Shown one piece after another: positions 26,857 through 32,935 of a DNA stretch of 32,935 nt. The notes under the pieces were generated by a model that saw nothing but the letters and a program-made list of their open reading frames with translations, was not told the DNA's origin and did not search any database. Position numbers and translations under genes: made by a program. Position 1 is the first letter of the stretch. Each line of letters starts with the position of its first letter. This DNA is from an uncultured bacterium (lineage in GTDB: Bacteria; Bacillota_I; Bacilli_A; RFN20; CAG-826), in assembly GCA_949297055.1 (NCBI GenBank), contig CASFRI010000017.1, positions 1 through 32,935 of the forward strand, written 5' to 3'.

Positions 26857-27569
26857 AAGATTAAATCTCCATTCGCATCAAACTTTGGTAGATCAATCGA
26901 ACTTTCAAAGGTTATGAGATGTTCTTCTATAGCGTTTTCTTTTTCTATCTTATATGAAATTAAATTGTAATCATCAAAAACATAAGTGTAACTTGTCATA
27001 AACGTTTCTATTCGATAGATACCTTCATCAATATCGAAGAATGTTTCTACGTTACTAACTGCATTTTTTAAAACATAGATTAGATTATCTAATGTTTCAT
27101 TTAATCTCACGTAATATCTAGAAATATAAGGTACGGCTGTTTCCTCTAATTTTTCATTGAAAGCGATATTAAATGATTCTTCATCGGAGCAGATTTTTTC
27201 ATCTTTAAAAGTTTCTACTATTTTACTGTCTTTATAAAAACGTTGAAAAGCAAAAATACGTTCTAAAATTAAAGGACTTTTTTCATACAAATAGACGTGT
27301 GATTCATTGTTATTCGCTAAAGTAATTTCATGATAAATTTGTTCTTGCTCATCATAAGAAGCTCTGACTTCCCCAACTAAAGAATTGTTCTCGTAATATT
27401 TACTATTGATTGTAATCGAAGATGGGTTAACTTTATCTACGATATCACCTTTTATAATTTCTAATTTACTTATGGCTAAATCGATAGGATCACTATTAGT
27501 TTCAAAAGTATTACATCCCACGATTGTAGTAAGAGAAAATAACGTCAATAAAAGTGATACTTTTTTCAT
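26853..27569 (-). CDS. Lipoprotein of unknown function
   Basis: This 238-aa protein has an N-terminal signal and lipobox IVGC (Cys19). The mature part is mostly beta-strand by residue pattern with many Glu/Asp and Tyr and no motif I can name. Its general layout (alternating hydrophobic and charged stretches, a conserved-looking ASYDEQEQIYHEITLAN segment) recalls small surface beta-sandwich lipoproteins. GAGG lies about 10 nt before the ATG. It sits 11 nt after the preceding small lipoprotein gene and overlaps the BIG2 lipoprotein by 4 nt. Confidence 0.75.
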   Translation of the reverse strand: MKKVSLLLTLFSLTTIVGCNTFETNSDPIDLAISKLEIIKGDIVDKVNPSSITINSKYYENNSLVGEVRASYDEQEQIYHEITLANNNESHVYLYEKSPLILERIFAFQRFYKDSKIVETFKDEKICSDEESFNIAFNEKLEETAVPYISRYYVRLNETLDNLIYVLKNAVSNVETFFDIDEGIYRIETFMTSYTYVFDDYNLISYKIEKENAIEEHLITFESSIDLPKFDANGDLIL

Positions 27570-27580
27570 TCGTTATTACC

Positions 27581-28051
27581 TCAAAGATGCTTCAAAGCAT
27601 CGTGATTAATATTTAAATAATCACATGTCTCTAATAAAATTTCATATTCTTCATCAGTTAAATCATAATGTAGATAGTTTTTCTCTACTGGACAAGAAAC
27701 GTAAAAAATTTGAAATCCATCTATATCAAGAGGTATATCTTTGTTACTTCCAAAACGATAAAACAAAATATCTTTCATAATTGGAAGAGGACAAGGATAG
27801 AACTTTTGTAAGTACAATATTTCAGTATAAAACGTACTAGCAGAATAATAACCATTTCGATATGTTAAAGCCGTTTCAACCATCCCATTATATTCCCAAA
27901 CGAAAAGTCGACCTCTCATAGAATCGTAATATAAAGAATAATCAATATCTTCATAATGTCTTTCACCAAATATACCAGGCGAGCCCATCGCTTGAGAACA
28001 AGAAACAGTCATTACTAAAAATAAAGGTAATAAAAACTTAGGAGATTTCAT
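27581..28051 (-). CDS. Small lipoprotein of unknown function
   Basis: This 156-aa protein has a short hydrophobic signal ending MTVSC (Cys18). The -3 residue is Thr, which is less usual than Leu or Val but acceptable. The mature region has many Tyr and no family I know. The start overlaps the stop of the two-module hydrolase gene (ATGA). Its GGAGG is built from the Gly-Gly codons near the end of that gene, about 10 nt before the ATG, so translation is tightly coupled. It is the second gene of the operon. Confidence 0.72.
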   Translation of the reverse strand: MKSPKFLLPLFLVMTVSCSQAMGSPGIFGERHYEDIDYSLYYDSMRGRLFVWEYNGMVETALTYRNGYYSASTFYTEILYLQKFYPCPLPIMKDILFYRFGSNKDIPLDIDGFQIFYVSCPVEKNYLHYDLTDEEYEILLETCDYLNINHDALKHL

Positions 28052-30426
28052 TGTCTATTGCCTCCTATAATTGTTGTTGTTTTAACAGCATAGAAACCGA
28101 CAAAAACAGAATAATTGTGAGAACCTTGAACACCAAAATCATCATAAACAATATCATATTCTTGAGCACAATTTTTAGGATCATAAATTACTTGTCCATC
28201 GCCATCTAAATTAGTGGGAATTCCGCTTTGGCCTAATTTATGAGACCAAGTTCCATCTGCGTTTTGCCGATAAAAATGATAATCTGGATGAAGTATATTG
28301 TTGTCAAACACCAAAGCAATTTTATAAAATCCTGATGGGCATTCTTCATATTTTTCTATTGGTAAAATTGAGTATGAATAATCTGACGCTCTATCAAATA
28401 AACAATCTTCTAACTCATCAGGAGTCGCTAGTTTTAAATTAACATTATTACATAAAAAATCTAATCCAACTTTCGAATTCAAAGCATAATTATAACAATT
28501 TAGTTGCAAAGCAGAATCATCATTCCATAACTCTGGAATAAATGGTAATTCGCTATCACCTGTCGGCATGTAATTTTCAACATCGTAAAAGGCAACATTT
28601 CCAATACATATTCTTCCTCTGTTATTGTTATTACTTGGCGTGATGTTAGTTTTTGCATAGATTCTTATGTGACTGGTGGGTTCATTAAATTTAATGCTAA
28701 AAAAATCAGGATTATTTCTATCTCTAGTCAAATTAGTCTCATCTGAAAGCAGATCTAATTTGGTAATCCAAGCACCATTTTTGTATTCTTGTAAAACCGC
28801 TAAGCCATTTGTATTGTCTAATTGCTCGGTTGAAAAATCTCGCCAATGAGCCAATTCGATATCAAGTTGAATAATTGGTGTATCAAATAAATATTCTATG
28901 TAGGCTTCATCGAAACCTTTTCTAATTGGAGACAAAACAATAAATTCATTATGAATATAGCCCGCTCTAAGTCTTCTTGTCGTGAAAGAAAAATTAGAAA
29001 GATTATGTTCAGCTACAATTTCACTACTACTATATGCATCTGGAAAGTTATATTCATTTGGAGCAATATTTGGTAGCCTAAAATATTCTGTTGGCATAGT
29101 GAGATTCAATGCAGATATACGATCTTCTATTGCTTTTAGGCTTCCTAGTGTGCCACCAGAGTCAATCTTTTTATGTTCAGCATGAACGAATATTTTATAA
29201 TTTCTTTGTTTCAACTTCTCTTGCAAATTTTTCCACTCTGAAATGCTTAATGTATATGAGGTTCGTGATAGATGAACTTCTCTTTCTTCCCCAGTATAAC
29301 TAACATCACTTACAAGTTCTAAAACAAAATAAACTTCATATGTATCTCGGCTATACCAATTTTCCTTGAATAAAGAGTCCCAATAAATAGTTGGTGCCAT
29401 GTCAATATAATTATTACGAATTTGAACATTCCTTGGGGATATATATGTGCAAGCACACACGCCACCATCGCTATCGCCGAGTCTACGATAATTAAATGAA
29501 TGGCGATGTAGAGTGTTAGGAAAATCTAAGGAAACAGCATAGTAAATTGCATTCGATTCAAAATTATCTAATGAAATATGAGACAAAGTCTTGCCTGTGG
29601 ATTCTTCTCTCCAACCTGTATGAACGTAAATATCATTTAAATTTTCATCATAATCACAAGCAATCATGGCATGATATTTTTTATCTTCTACTGGGCCATA
29701 CCTTGCGACAATTAAAACTGGTTTTCCTTCCTTTAATTTTTCTATTGTAAATGTGTCTGCATTAGCTTCGTCTTGGTAATTTATTTCAACATTTAAAGTA
29801 GATGAATTTAATAAATTAAAATAATTGTCAATTAATGAAGGAATCATTTTAGGCATTACACCGAAGTCAAGCGAATTAACATTCAGATTGGTTTTTAAAA
29901 AATTAATACCTTGATCGATTAATTTTAAATGAAAATAAGTATTTTTGTTTTGGCTAATAAAATCAAGATATTCTTCGCCCGTAAGATTTTTTACATCTTC
30001 GTCTGATTCAAAAAGTATGCCTGGCGATTCTGTGTCCATTTGCGGTGAAGATAATGATGACGAAAAAATGGATTTTTTGTCGAAATTTTCAGGAATAATG
30101 TCATCATTCCAATATGAATCGTAGTAAGATAAGAGCATTCCAATAGCTACATAAGTGCAAGAATTAAAAACGTTATTGCCAAAATTTGTTCTTAAATTTT
30201 TAAAATATAGAGGAGCATAATTATTTTTCAAAAAAATGTTTTCTTCGTTCTCACATGAATTAAAGATATCATCTGCTTCAGCAGTTCCTAATTTTGATCT
30301 AGATAAGATACCATAATCTACATTGTAGTTTGCATACGAAACAAAGGAAGATGACGTCAACAATAAACAAGAAGATAAAAAACATATTAGACAATTATTT
30401 TGTTTCCATTTTTTAGCTTTGAACAT
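28048..30426 (-). CDS. Large exported protein with two cysteine-hydrolase-like modules
   Basis: This 792-aa protein starts at the ATG at 30426 and has an N-terminal basic and hydrophobic signal (CLICFLSSCLLLTSS). Module 1 (about 75-300) looks like a C39-like papain-fold peptidase: NSCTYVAIGMLLSYYDSYW with Cys90, and KKYHAMIACDYD with His252 followed by DIYVHTGW. A middle part (about 490-620) reads as a beta-sandwich, discoidin-like binding region. Module 2 (about 640-780) starts with LNCYNYAL (Cys644) and carries DYHFYRQNADGTWSHK with His717 and His729. This resembles an NlpC/P60- or CHAP-like Cys/His arrangement I have seen in Firmicute exported proteins. Substrates may be peptides, cell-wall peptides or glycoproteins. 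It leads an operon of three lipoproteins. Alternative: only one module is active. Confidence 0.72.
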   Translation of the reverse strand: MFKAKKWKQNNCLICFLSSCLLLTSSSFVSYANYNVDYGILSRSKLGTAEADDIFNSCENEENIFLKNNYAPLYFKNLRTNFGNNVFNSCTYVAIGMLLSYYDSYWNDDIIPENFDKKSIFSSSLSSPQMDTESPGILFESDEDVKNLTGEEYLDFISQNKNTYFHLKLIDQGINFLKTNLNVNSLDFGVMPKMIPSLIDNYFNLLNSSTLNVEINYQDEANADTFTIEKLKEGKPVLIVARYGPVEDKKYHAMIACDYDENLNDIYVHTGWREESTGKTLSHISLDNFESNAIYYAVSLDFPNTLHRHSFNYRRLGDSDGGVCACTYISPRNVQIRNNYIDMAPTIYWDSLFKENWYSRDTYEVYFVLELVSDVSYTGEEREVHLSRTSYTLSISEWKNLQEKLKQRNYKIFVHAEHKKIDSGGTLGSLKAIEDRISALNLTMPTEYFRLPNIAPNEYNFPDAYSSSEIVAEHNLSNFSFTTRRLRAGYIHNEFIVLSPIRKGFDEAYIEYLFDTPIIQLDIELAHWRDFSTEQLDNTNGLAVLQEYKNGAWITKLDLLSDETNLTRDRNNPDFFSIKFNEPTSHIRIYAKTNITPSNNNNRGRICIGNVAFYDVENYMPTGDSELPFIPELWNDDSALQLNCYNYALNSKVGLDFLCNNVNLKLATPDELEDCLFDRASDYSYSILPIEKYEECPSGFYKIALVFDNNILHPDYHFYRQNADGTWSHKLGQSGIPTNLDGDGQVIYDPKNCAQEYDIVYDDFGVQGSHNYSVFVGFYAVKTTTIIGGNRQ

Positions 30427-30433
30427 ATTTTTA

Positions 30434-30462
30434 ATTATCGCATGCAATGAGGAGCTTATCAA
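30434..30462 (-). promoter_or_regulatory. Promoter of the exported hydrolase/lipoprotein operon; leaderless
   Basis: On the minus strand TTGATA (30462-30457) and GATAAT (30439-30434) are exactly 17 nt apart, with TGC before the -10 giving an extended TGnGATAAT. Seven nt separate the -10 box from the ATG at 30426 and no ribosome binding site is present. An in-frame TTG at 30462 is simply the start of the -35 box. Confidence 0.72.
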
Positions 30463-30695
30463 GATACCATTAGTTATTTGATACCGTTCGTTAACTTACA
30501 AACTCATTACAACAAATAGATAATTAATAGCGCTTTTAAGAGTTGTTTATGCAACTTTTTATTCAATGAACTAAATCACTTCTAAAAAATTAAAGAGTTA
30601 ACTTGACGTAGCGATATTTGATTCGCTTAATTCTAAAGTATGGTATTAACAAAAGCTGTTAAAAGACGTATATCATCATCAAACATCATCGCTAT
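30463..30695. other. Gene-free A+T-rich spacer
   Basis: No supported gene was found here. A 5-bp inverted repeat with a T-run lies at 30541-30560 and a TTGACG at 30603-30608 lacks a clear -10. A 27-codon open frame at 30640-30723 has no ribosome binding site and is not called. Confidence 0.6.
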
Positions 30696-31919
30696 CTACA
30701 ATAACGATACTGGGATTAAATAGCAGTCTCGATTAATTGGGGTGATAGAATCACTCATACATATGACTAAGCCAGGTTTGACTTTCAATTTAAATTTATT
30801 TAAAACGGAGAAATTTTTATCTGGTTTATTTGGTTCTTTGCTCTTTTTAATTTCAATCGGATAAATTGCATCTGCAGTAACAATCAACAAATCAATCTCT
30901 TTTTTATCTATGTCTCGATAATAGTATAGGTTATTAATAGGCTTTCCACTATTATAGTAACTTTTAACTATTTCACTCACGACGTAAGTTTCTAAAATAG
31001 CCCCATCCATATTCCCAGACTCTAAGGTTTCGGCATTAGGCCAACGGCATAAATAACTAGCGAGCCCTGTATCCATGAAATATAGTTTAGGAGTTTTTAC
31101 GAGCCTATTAGTAATATTTGAATGATACGGATGAAGGATGAAAATAACTCCACTTCTTTCTAAGATAGTTATCCAAGACTTAATCGTAGGAGAAGAAACA
31201 CCAATTTGTTTGGAAATCTCATCGTACTTAAGTTCTTGACCTGTTCTAGCGGCAATAAAAACTAAAAAATCATAAAATTCGTTTAGTTTTCCAACTTGTG
31301 ATAAATCTTTGATATCACGTTCAAGATAGGTATTTATGTAATCGCTGTAATATTTTTCTTTATCCACATCACTAGCGATAATTTTAGGCATCCCACCTTT
31401 GAAGATTAATTCATATATCTCGTTCGTATTACGATATTTATAAGGAACTTTTTTAAGGAAATCTACATCAGGATTAAACGTGCCATAATTTCTTTTTTCT
31501 ATTTCTTGTTTAGATAAAGAGGACAATTCAAAGATAGCAACTCTTCCCGCTAAAGATTCGGAAATATCTTTCATCATCAAAAATTTTTGCGAGCCTGTAA
31601 GCCAAAATAAACCATTAGGATTTTTCCCTTCGTAAGATAATTTATCCACTATATCTTTTATTTTTTCTAGGATGGAAGGAACTTTTTGAAATTCATCGAT
31701 TAAGATAGGAGGGCTATATGTTTCGAAAAATAAAGAAGGATCTTCTATCGCTAATTTTCTCGCTAATCTATCATCAAAACTAACATATTTTCTATTCTGT
31801 TCTTTGATATGATTTAACAAAGTGGTTTTACCAACTTGGCGTTGTCCGCAAACCATTATAACAGGATACTTTTTACTATTTTCTAAAATTATTTGTTCAA
31901 TATTTCTGTCAATATACAT
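30696..31919 (-). CDS. AAA ATPase with DUF4143 C-terminal domain
   Basis: This 407-aa protein of the AAA_14/DUF4143 family is common as a stand-alone accessory ATPase of unknown biological role. Walker A is GQRQVGKTT (25-33), Walker B is ILIDEFQKV (72-80), sensor 1 is WLTGSQKF (106-113), and a likely arginine finger lies in ESLAGRV (Arg126). The C-terminal DUF4143 part holds a nuclease-like pattern EIDLLIVTADAIYPIEIKKS, with Asp and a Glu-x-Lys pair as in PD-(D/E)xK folds. GGGAGG stands 7 nt before the ATG, a strong site unlike the leaderless genes nearby. It appears monocistronic and sits in an accessory-looking segment. Confidence 0.93.
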   Translation of the reverse strand: MYIDRNIEQIILENSKKYPVIMVCGQRQVGKTTLLNHIKEQNRKYVSFDDRLARKLAIEDPSLFFETYSPPILIDEFQKVPSILEKIKDIVDKLSYEGKNPNGLFWLTGSQKFLMMKDISESLAGRVAIFELSSLSKQEIEKRNYGTFNPDVDFLKKVPYKYRNTNEIYELIFKGGMPKIIASDVDKEKYYSDYINTYLERDIKDLSQVGKLNEFYDFLVFIAARTGQELKYDEISKQIGVSSPTIKSWITILERSGVIFILHPYHSNITNRLVKTPKLYFMDTGLASYLCRWPNAETLESGNMDGAILETYVVSEIVKSYYNSGKPINNLYYYRDIDKKEIDLLIVTADAIYPIEIKKSKEPNKPDKNFSVLNKFKLKVKPGLVICMSDSITPINRDCYLIPVSLL

Positions 31920-32027
31920 GTAAATTCCTCCCGAGAAATATAAAGTCTAATTTTATTTTACTCGGAATTATTCAATTATCAATATCAAAACTTAATCAGC
32001 ATCCCTAAAAGATTCCCACCTAGATAT

Positions 32028-32065
32028 GTACGAATATTCGAACATCGTGTGCGAAAATTCGAACA
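32028..32065. repeat. Two 17-nt direct repeats with 21-bp period
   Basis: GTACGAATATTCGAACA (32028-32044) and GTGCGAAAATTCGAACA (32049-32065) match at 15 of 17 positions and are 4 nt apart. The repeat period of 21 bp is two helical turns, as in binding sites for a dimeric or paired regulator. The first copy contains the perfect palindrome CGAATATTCG. They lie 109-146 nt upstream of the ATPase gene on the minus strand. Nothing else is recognised in the gap 31920-32164. Confidence 0.55.
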
Positions 32066-32164
32066 GTTACTTTAAATATTGCTTATTGGATATTTACATC
32101 CAAATGAAAAAGAAATCGTTTTAGCAAAAAAGTATTAAATATTAATTAATATTTTCAAGTATTT

Positions 32165-32620
32165 TTATATTTCCTTATAATACATTCTTGTTAATTTACC
32201 ATCTAATTCTTCAATATCTCCATAATAAATAAAATCCATTTTCTCATATAAATTTGTATGGTCAGTCACTAAATAAACTTTATTAATTCCTTTATTTTTT
32301 AAGTCACTAATTAATTTATTAATTAAACTTCTAGCAATACCTTTATTTCGATATTCCTTCGTAACATATAAAGCACAAATGTTAGGATATAAATCTTTCC
32401 TTTTATGAAAGTCGTTTTGAATTAAACCTATTCCTCCAATTATTTCTTCTTTATTATTTAGAGCTAAATACCATTTTGGATAAGCAATATCATTATTTAA
32501 TGAATCTAACATACTTTTATAATACTCATCTTCACTAATTTTCCATTTATCACTAAACCACAGCGCGGCTTTTTTAATTAAATTTAAATCGTTATTAATT
32601 AAAATAATTTTGTATTCCAT
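32165..32620 (-). CDS. GNAT-family N-acetyltransferase
   Basis: This 151-aa protein has the acetyl-CoA-binding segment YVTKEYRNKGIARSL, with the motif RNKGIA at 91-96, preceded by the strand NICALYV and followed by a typical helix and VYLVTDHTNLYEKMDF strand-helix. The length is normal for single-domain GNAT enzymes. The acceptor is unknown. Codon use is even more A+T-rich than in the central genes, suggesting recent acquisition. No ribosome binding site is visible before the ATG at 32620; a weak TATTAA ends 9 nt upstream, so it may be another leaderless gene. Confidence 0.9.
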   Translation of the reverse strand: MEYKIILINNDLNLIKKAALWFSDKWKISEDEYYKSMLDSLNNDIAYPKWYLALNNKEEIIGGIGLIQNDFHKRKDLYPNICALYVTKEYRNKGIARSLINKLISDLKNKGINKVYLVTDHTNLYEKMDFIYYGDIEELDGKLTRMYYKEI

Positions 32621-32654
32621 AAAATTAGTTTAATAAAGTATTAAAAATAATGCT

Positions 32655-32888
32655 ATGTTAAATATATTAGATAAACTAAGTATTAATGTCGAAACAATAG
32701 AAGATTATAAAGATATCGAAAATTTATAGCAAAACAATTAAAGAAAACATATCGATAGAATATTATAAAATTCTTTCGAGTATACATTCTTTATTAGGTA
32801 CGAACAAAATGGGGGTAAAAATTATAAACCTATAAGAAACAACAAACCTAAGCAATTATCTTTATTCAAAATCTTTGATTTTGATTAA
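32655..32888 (+). pseudogene. Possible decayed coding remnant
   Basis: In the 315-nt region without a gene (32621-32935), one plus-strand frame starts at an ATG (32655) as MLNILDKLSINVETIEDYKD and stops at 32727-32729. After two further in-frame stops it continues, still in frame, as coding-looking text ending NYKPIRNNKPKQLSLFKIFD and TAA at 32886-32888. The composition looks protein-like but I recognise no family, and chance cannot be excluded in such A+T-rich DNA. The rest of the region to 32935 shows nothing. Confidence 0.25.
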
Positions 32889-32935
32889 CAAAATTAATTA
32901 AAAAAATGTTCAAATAAATTCACATAAAAACGGTC

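Noticed and set aside
30424-30462. Upstream TTG start for the exported hydrolase
   Set aside because: The TTG is part of the -35 box TTGATA, and the added residues would precede a good signal peptide without a ribosome binding site.
30541-30560. Intrinsic terminator
   Set aside because: The stem AGTTG/CAACT is only 5 bp and no plus-strand gene ends upstream of it.
30640-30723. Small plus-strand gene of 27 codons
   Set aside because: No ribosome binding site, no promoter with a clear -10, and it runs into the 3' end of the ATPase gene.
32036-32065. LexA (SOS) box
   Set aside because: GAAC is present but the matching GTTC half at 4-nt spacing is not; direct repeats describe the site better.
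1-32935. CRISPR arrays, tRNA or rRNA genes, insertion sequences
   Set aside because: I looked for regularly spaced repeats, tRNA-like cloverleaf elements and transposase motifs and saw none that would stand.

Overview
The window looks like a chromosomal segment from a low-GC, Gram-positive-type bacterium of the Bacilli/Mollicutes-related lineages. Evidence for this is the strong A+T bias, the Bacillus-like gene set (sufCDSUB, yhaM, recX, a PrsA-type foldase, mnmG-rsmG), several lipoproteins with a lipobox Cys, a glycolipid-type glycosyltransferase, and no outer-membrane genes. TGA is used as a stop in many genes and Trp is TGG, so the code is standard and not the Mycoplasma code. I cannot name the species.

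Layout. (1) 1-7173, minus strand: one tightly packed operon sufC-sufD-sufS-sufU-sufB-mnmG-rsmG. It carries the SUF iron-sulfur assembly machine and two translation-linked RNA modification genes, and nearly every junction is a stop/start overlap. rsmG runs off the left edge only a few codons before its expected end. (2) 7360-10879, plus strand: two tandem, overlapping, paralogous secreted lipoproteins. The first keeps a PrsA-like parvulin core and the second has lost its recognisable motifs. A clean intrinsic terminator follows, then a HIT-family hydrolase. (3) 11410-16395, minus strand: a membrane protein, a UPF0104 flippase-like protein, a GT4 glycosyltransferase of the diacylglycerol glucosyltransferase type, a RecX-like protein and a YhaM-like 3'-5' exoribonuclease. 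(4) 16479-20203, plus strand: a heterodimeric ABC exporter with one degenerate and one consensus ATP site. (5) 20200-22541, minus strand: a membrane-anchored alpha/beta hydrolase, a membrane-anchored metallophosphoesterase and a four-helix membrane protein. Divergent from these (22619-25164, plus strand) is a DUF1624-type membrane acyltransferase coupled to an acyl-CoA synthetase-like ligase. (6) 25381-30426, minus strand: a four-gene secretion operon. It starts with a large exported protein that appears to carry two separate Cys/His hydrolase-like modules, followed by three small to medium lipoproteins, one with a BIG2 domain. (7) 30463-32935: an accessory-looking, very A+T-rich tail with an AAA/DUF4143 ATPase, a 21-bp-period direct repeat, a GNAT acetyltransferase and a decayed coding remnant.

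The most interesting points are the unusual secreted two-module hydrolase/lipoprotein operon; a recurring promoter layout in which the -10 box sits 5-8 nt before the ATG with no ribosome binding site, implying leaderless mRNAs (best case 30426, with TTGATA-17-TGCGATAAT); and the tandem foldase paralogs in which the second copy looks catalytically dead. All functional calls rest on motifs read by eye; no database search was run.
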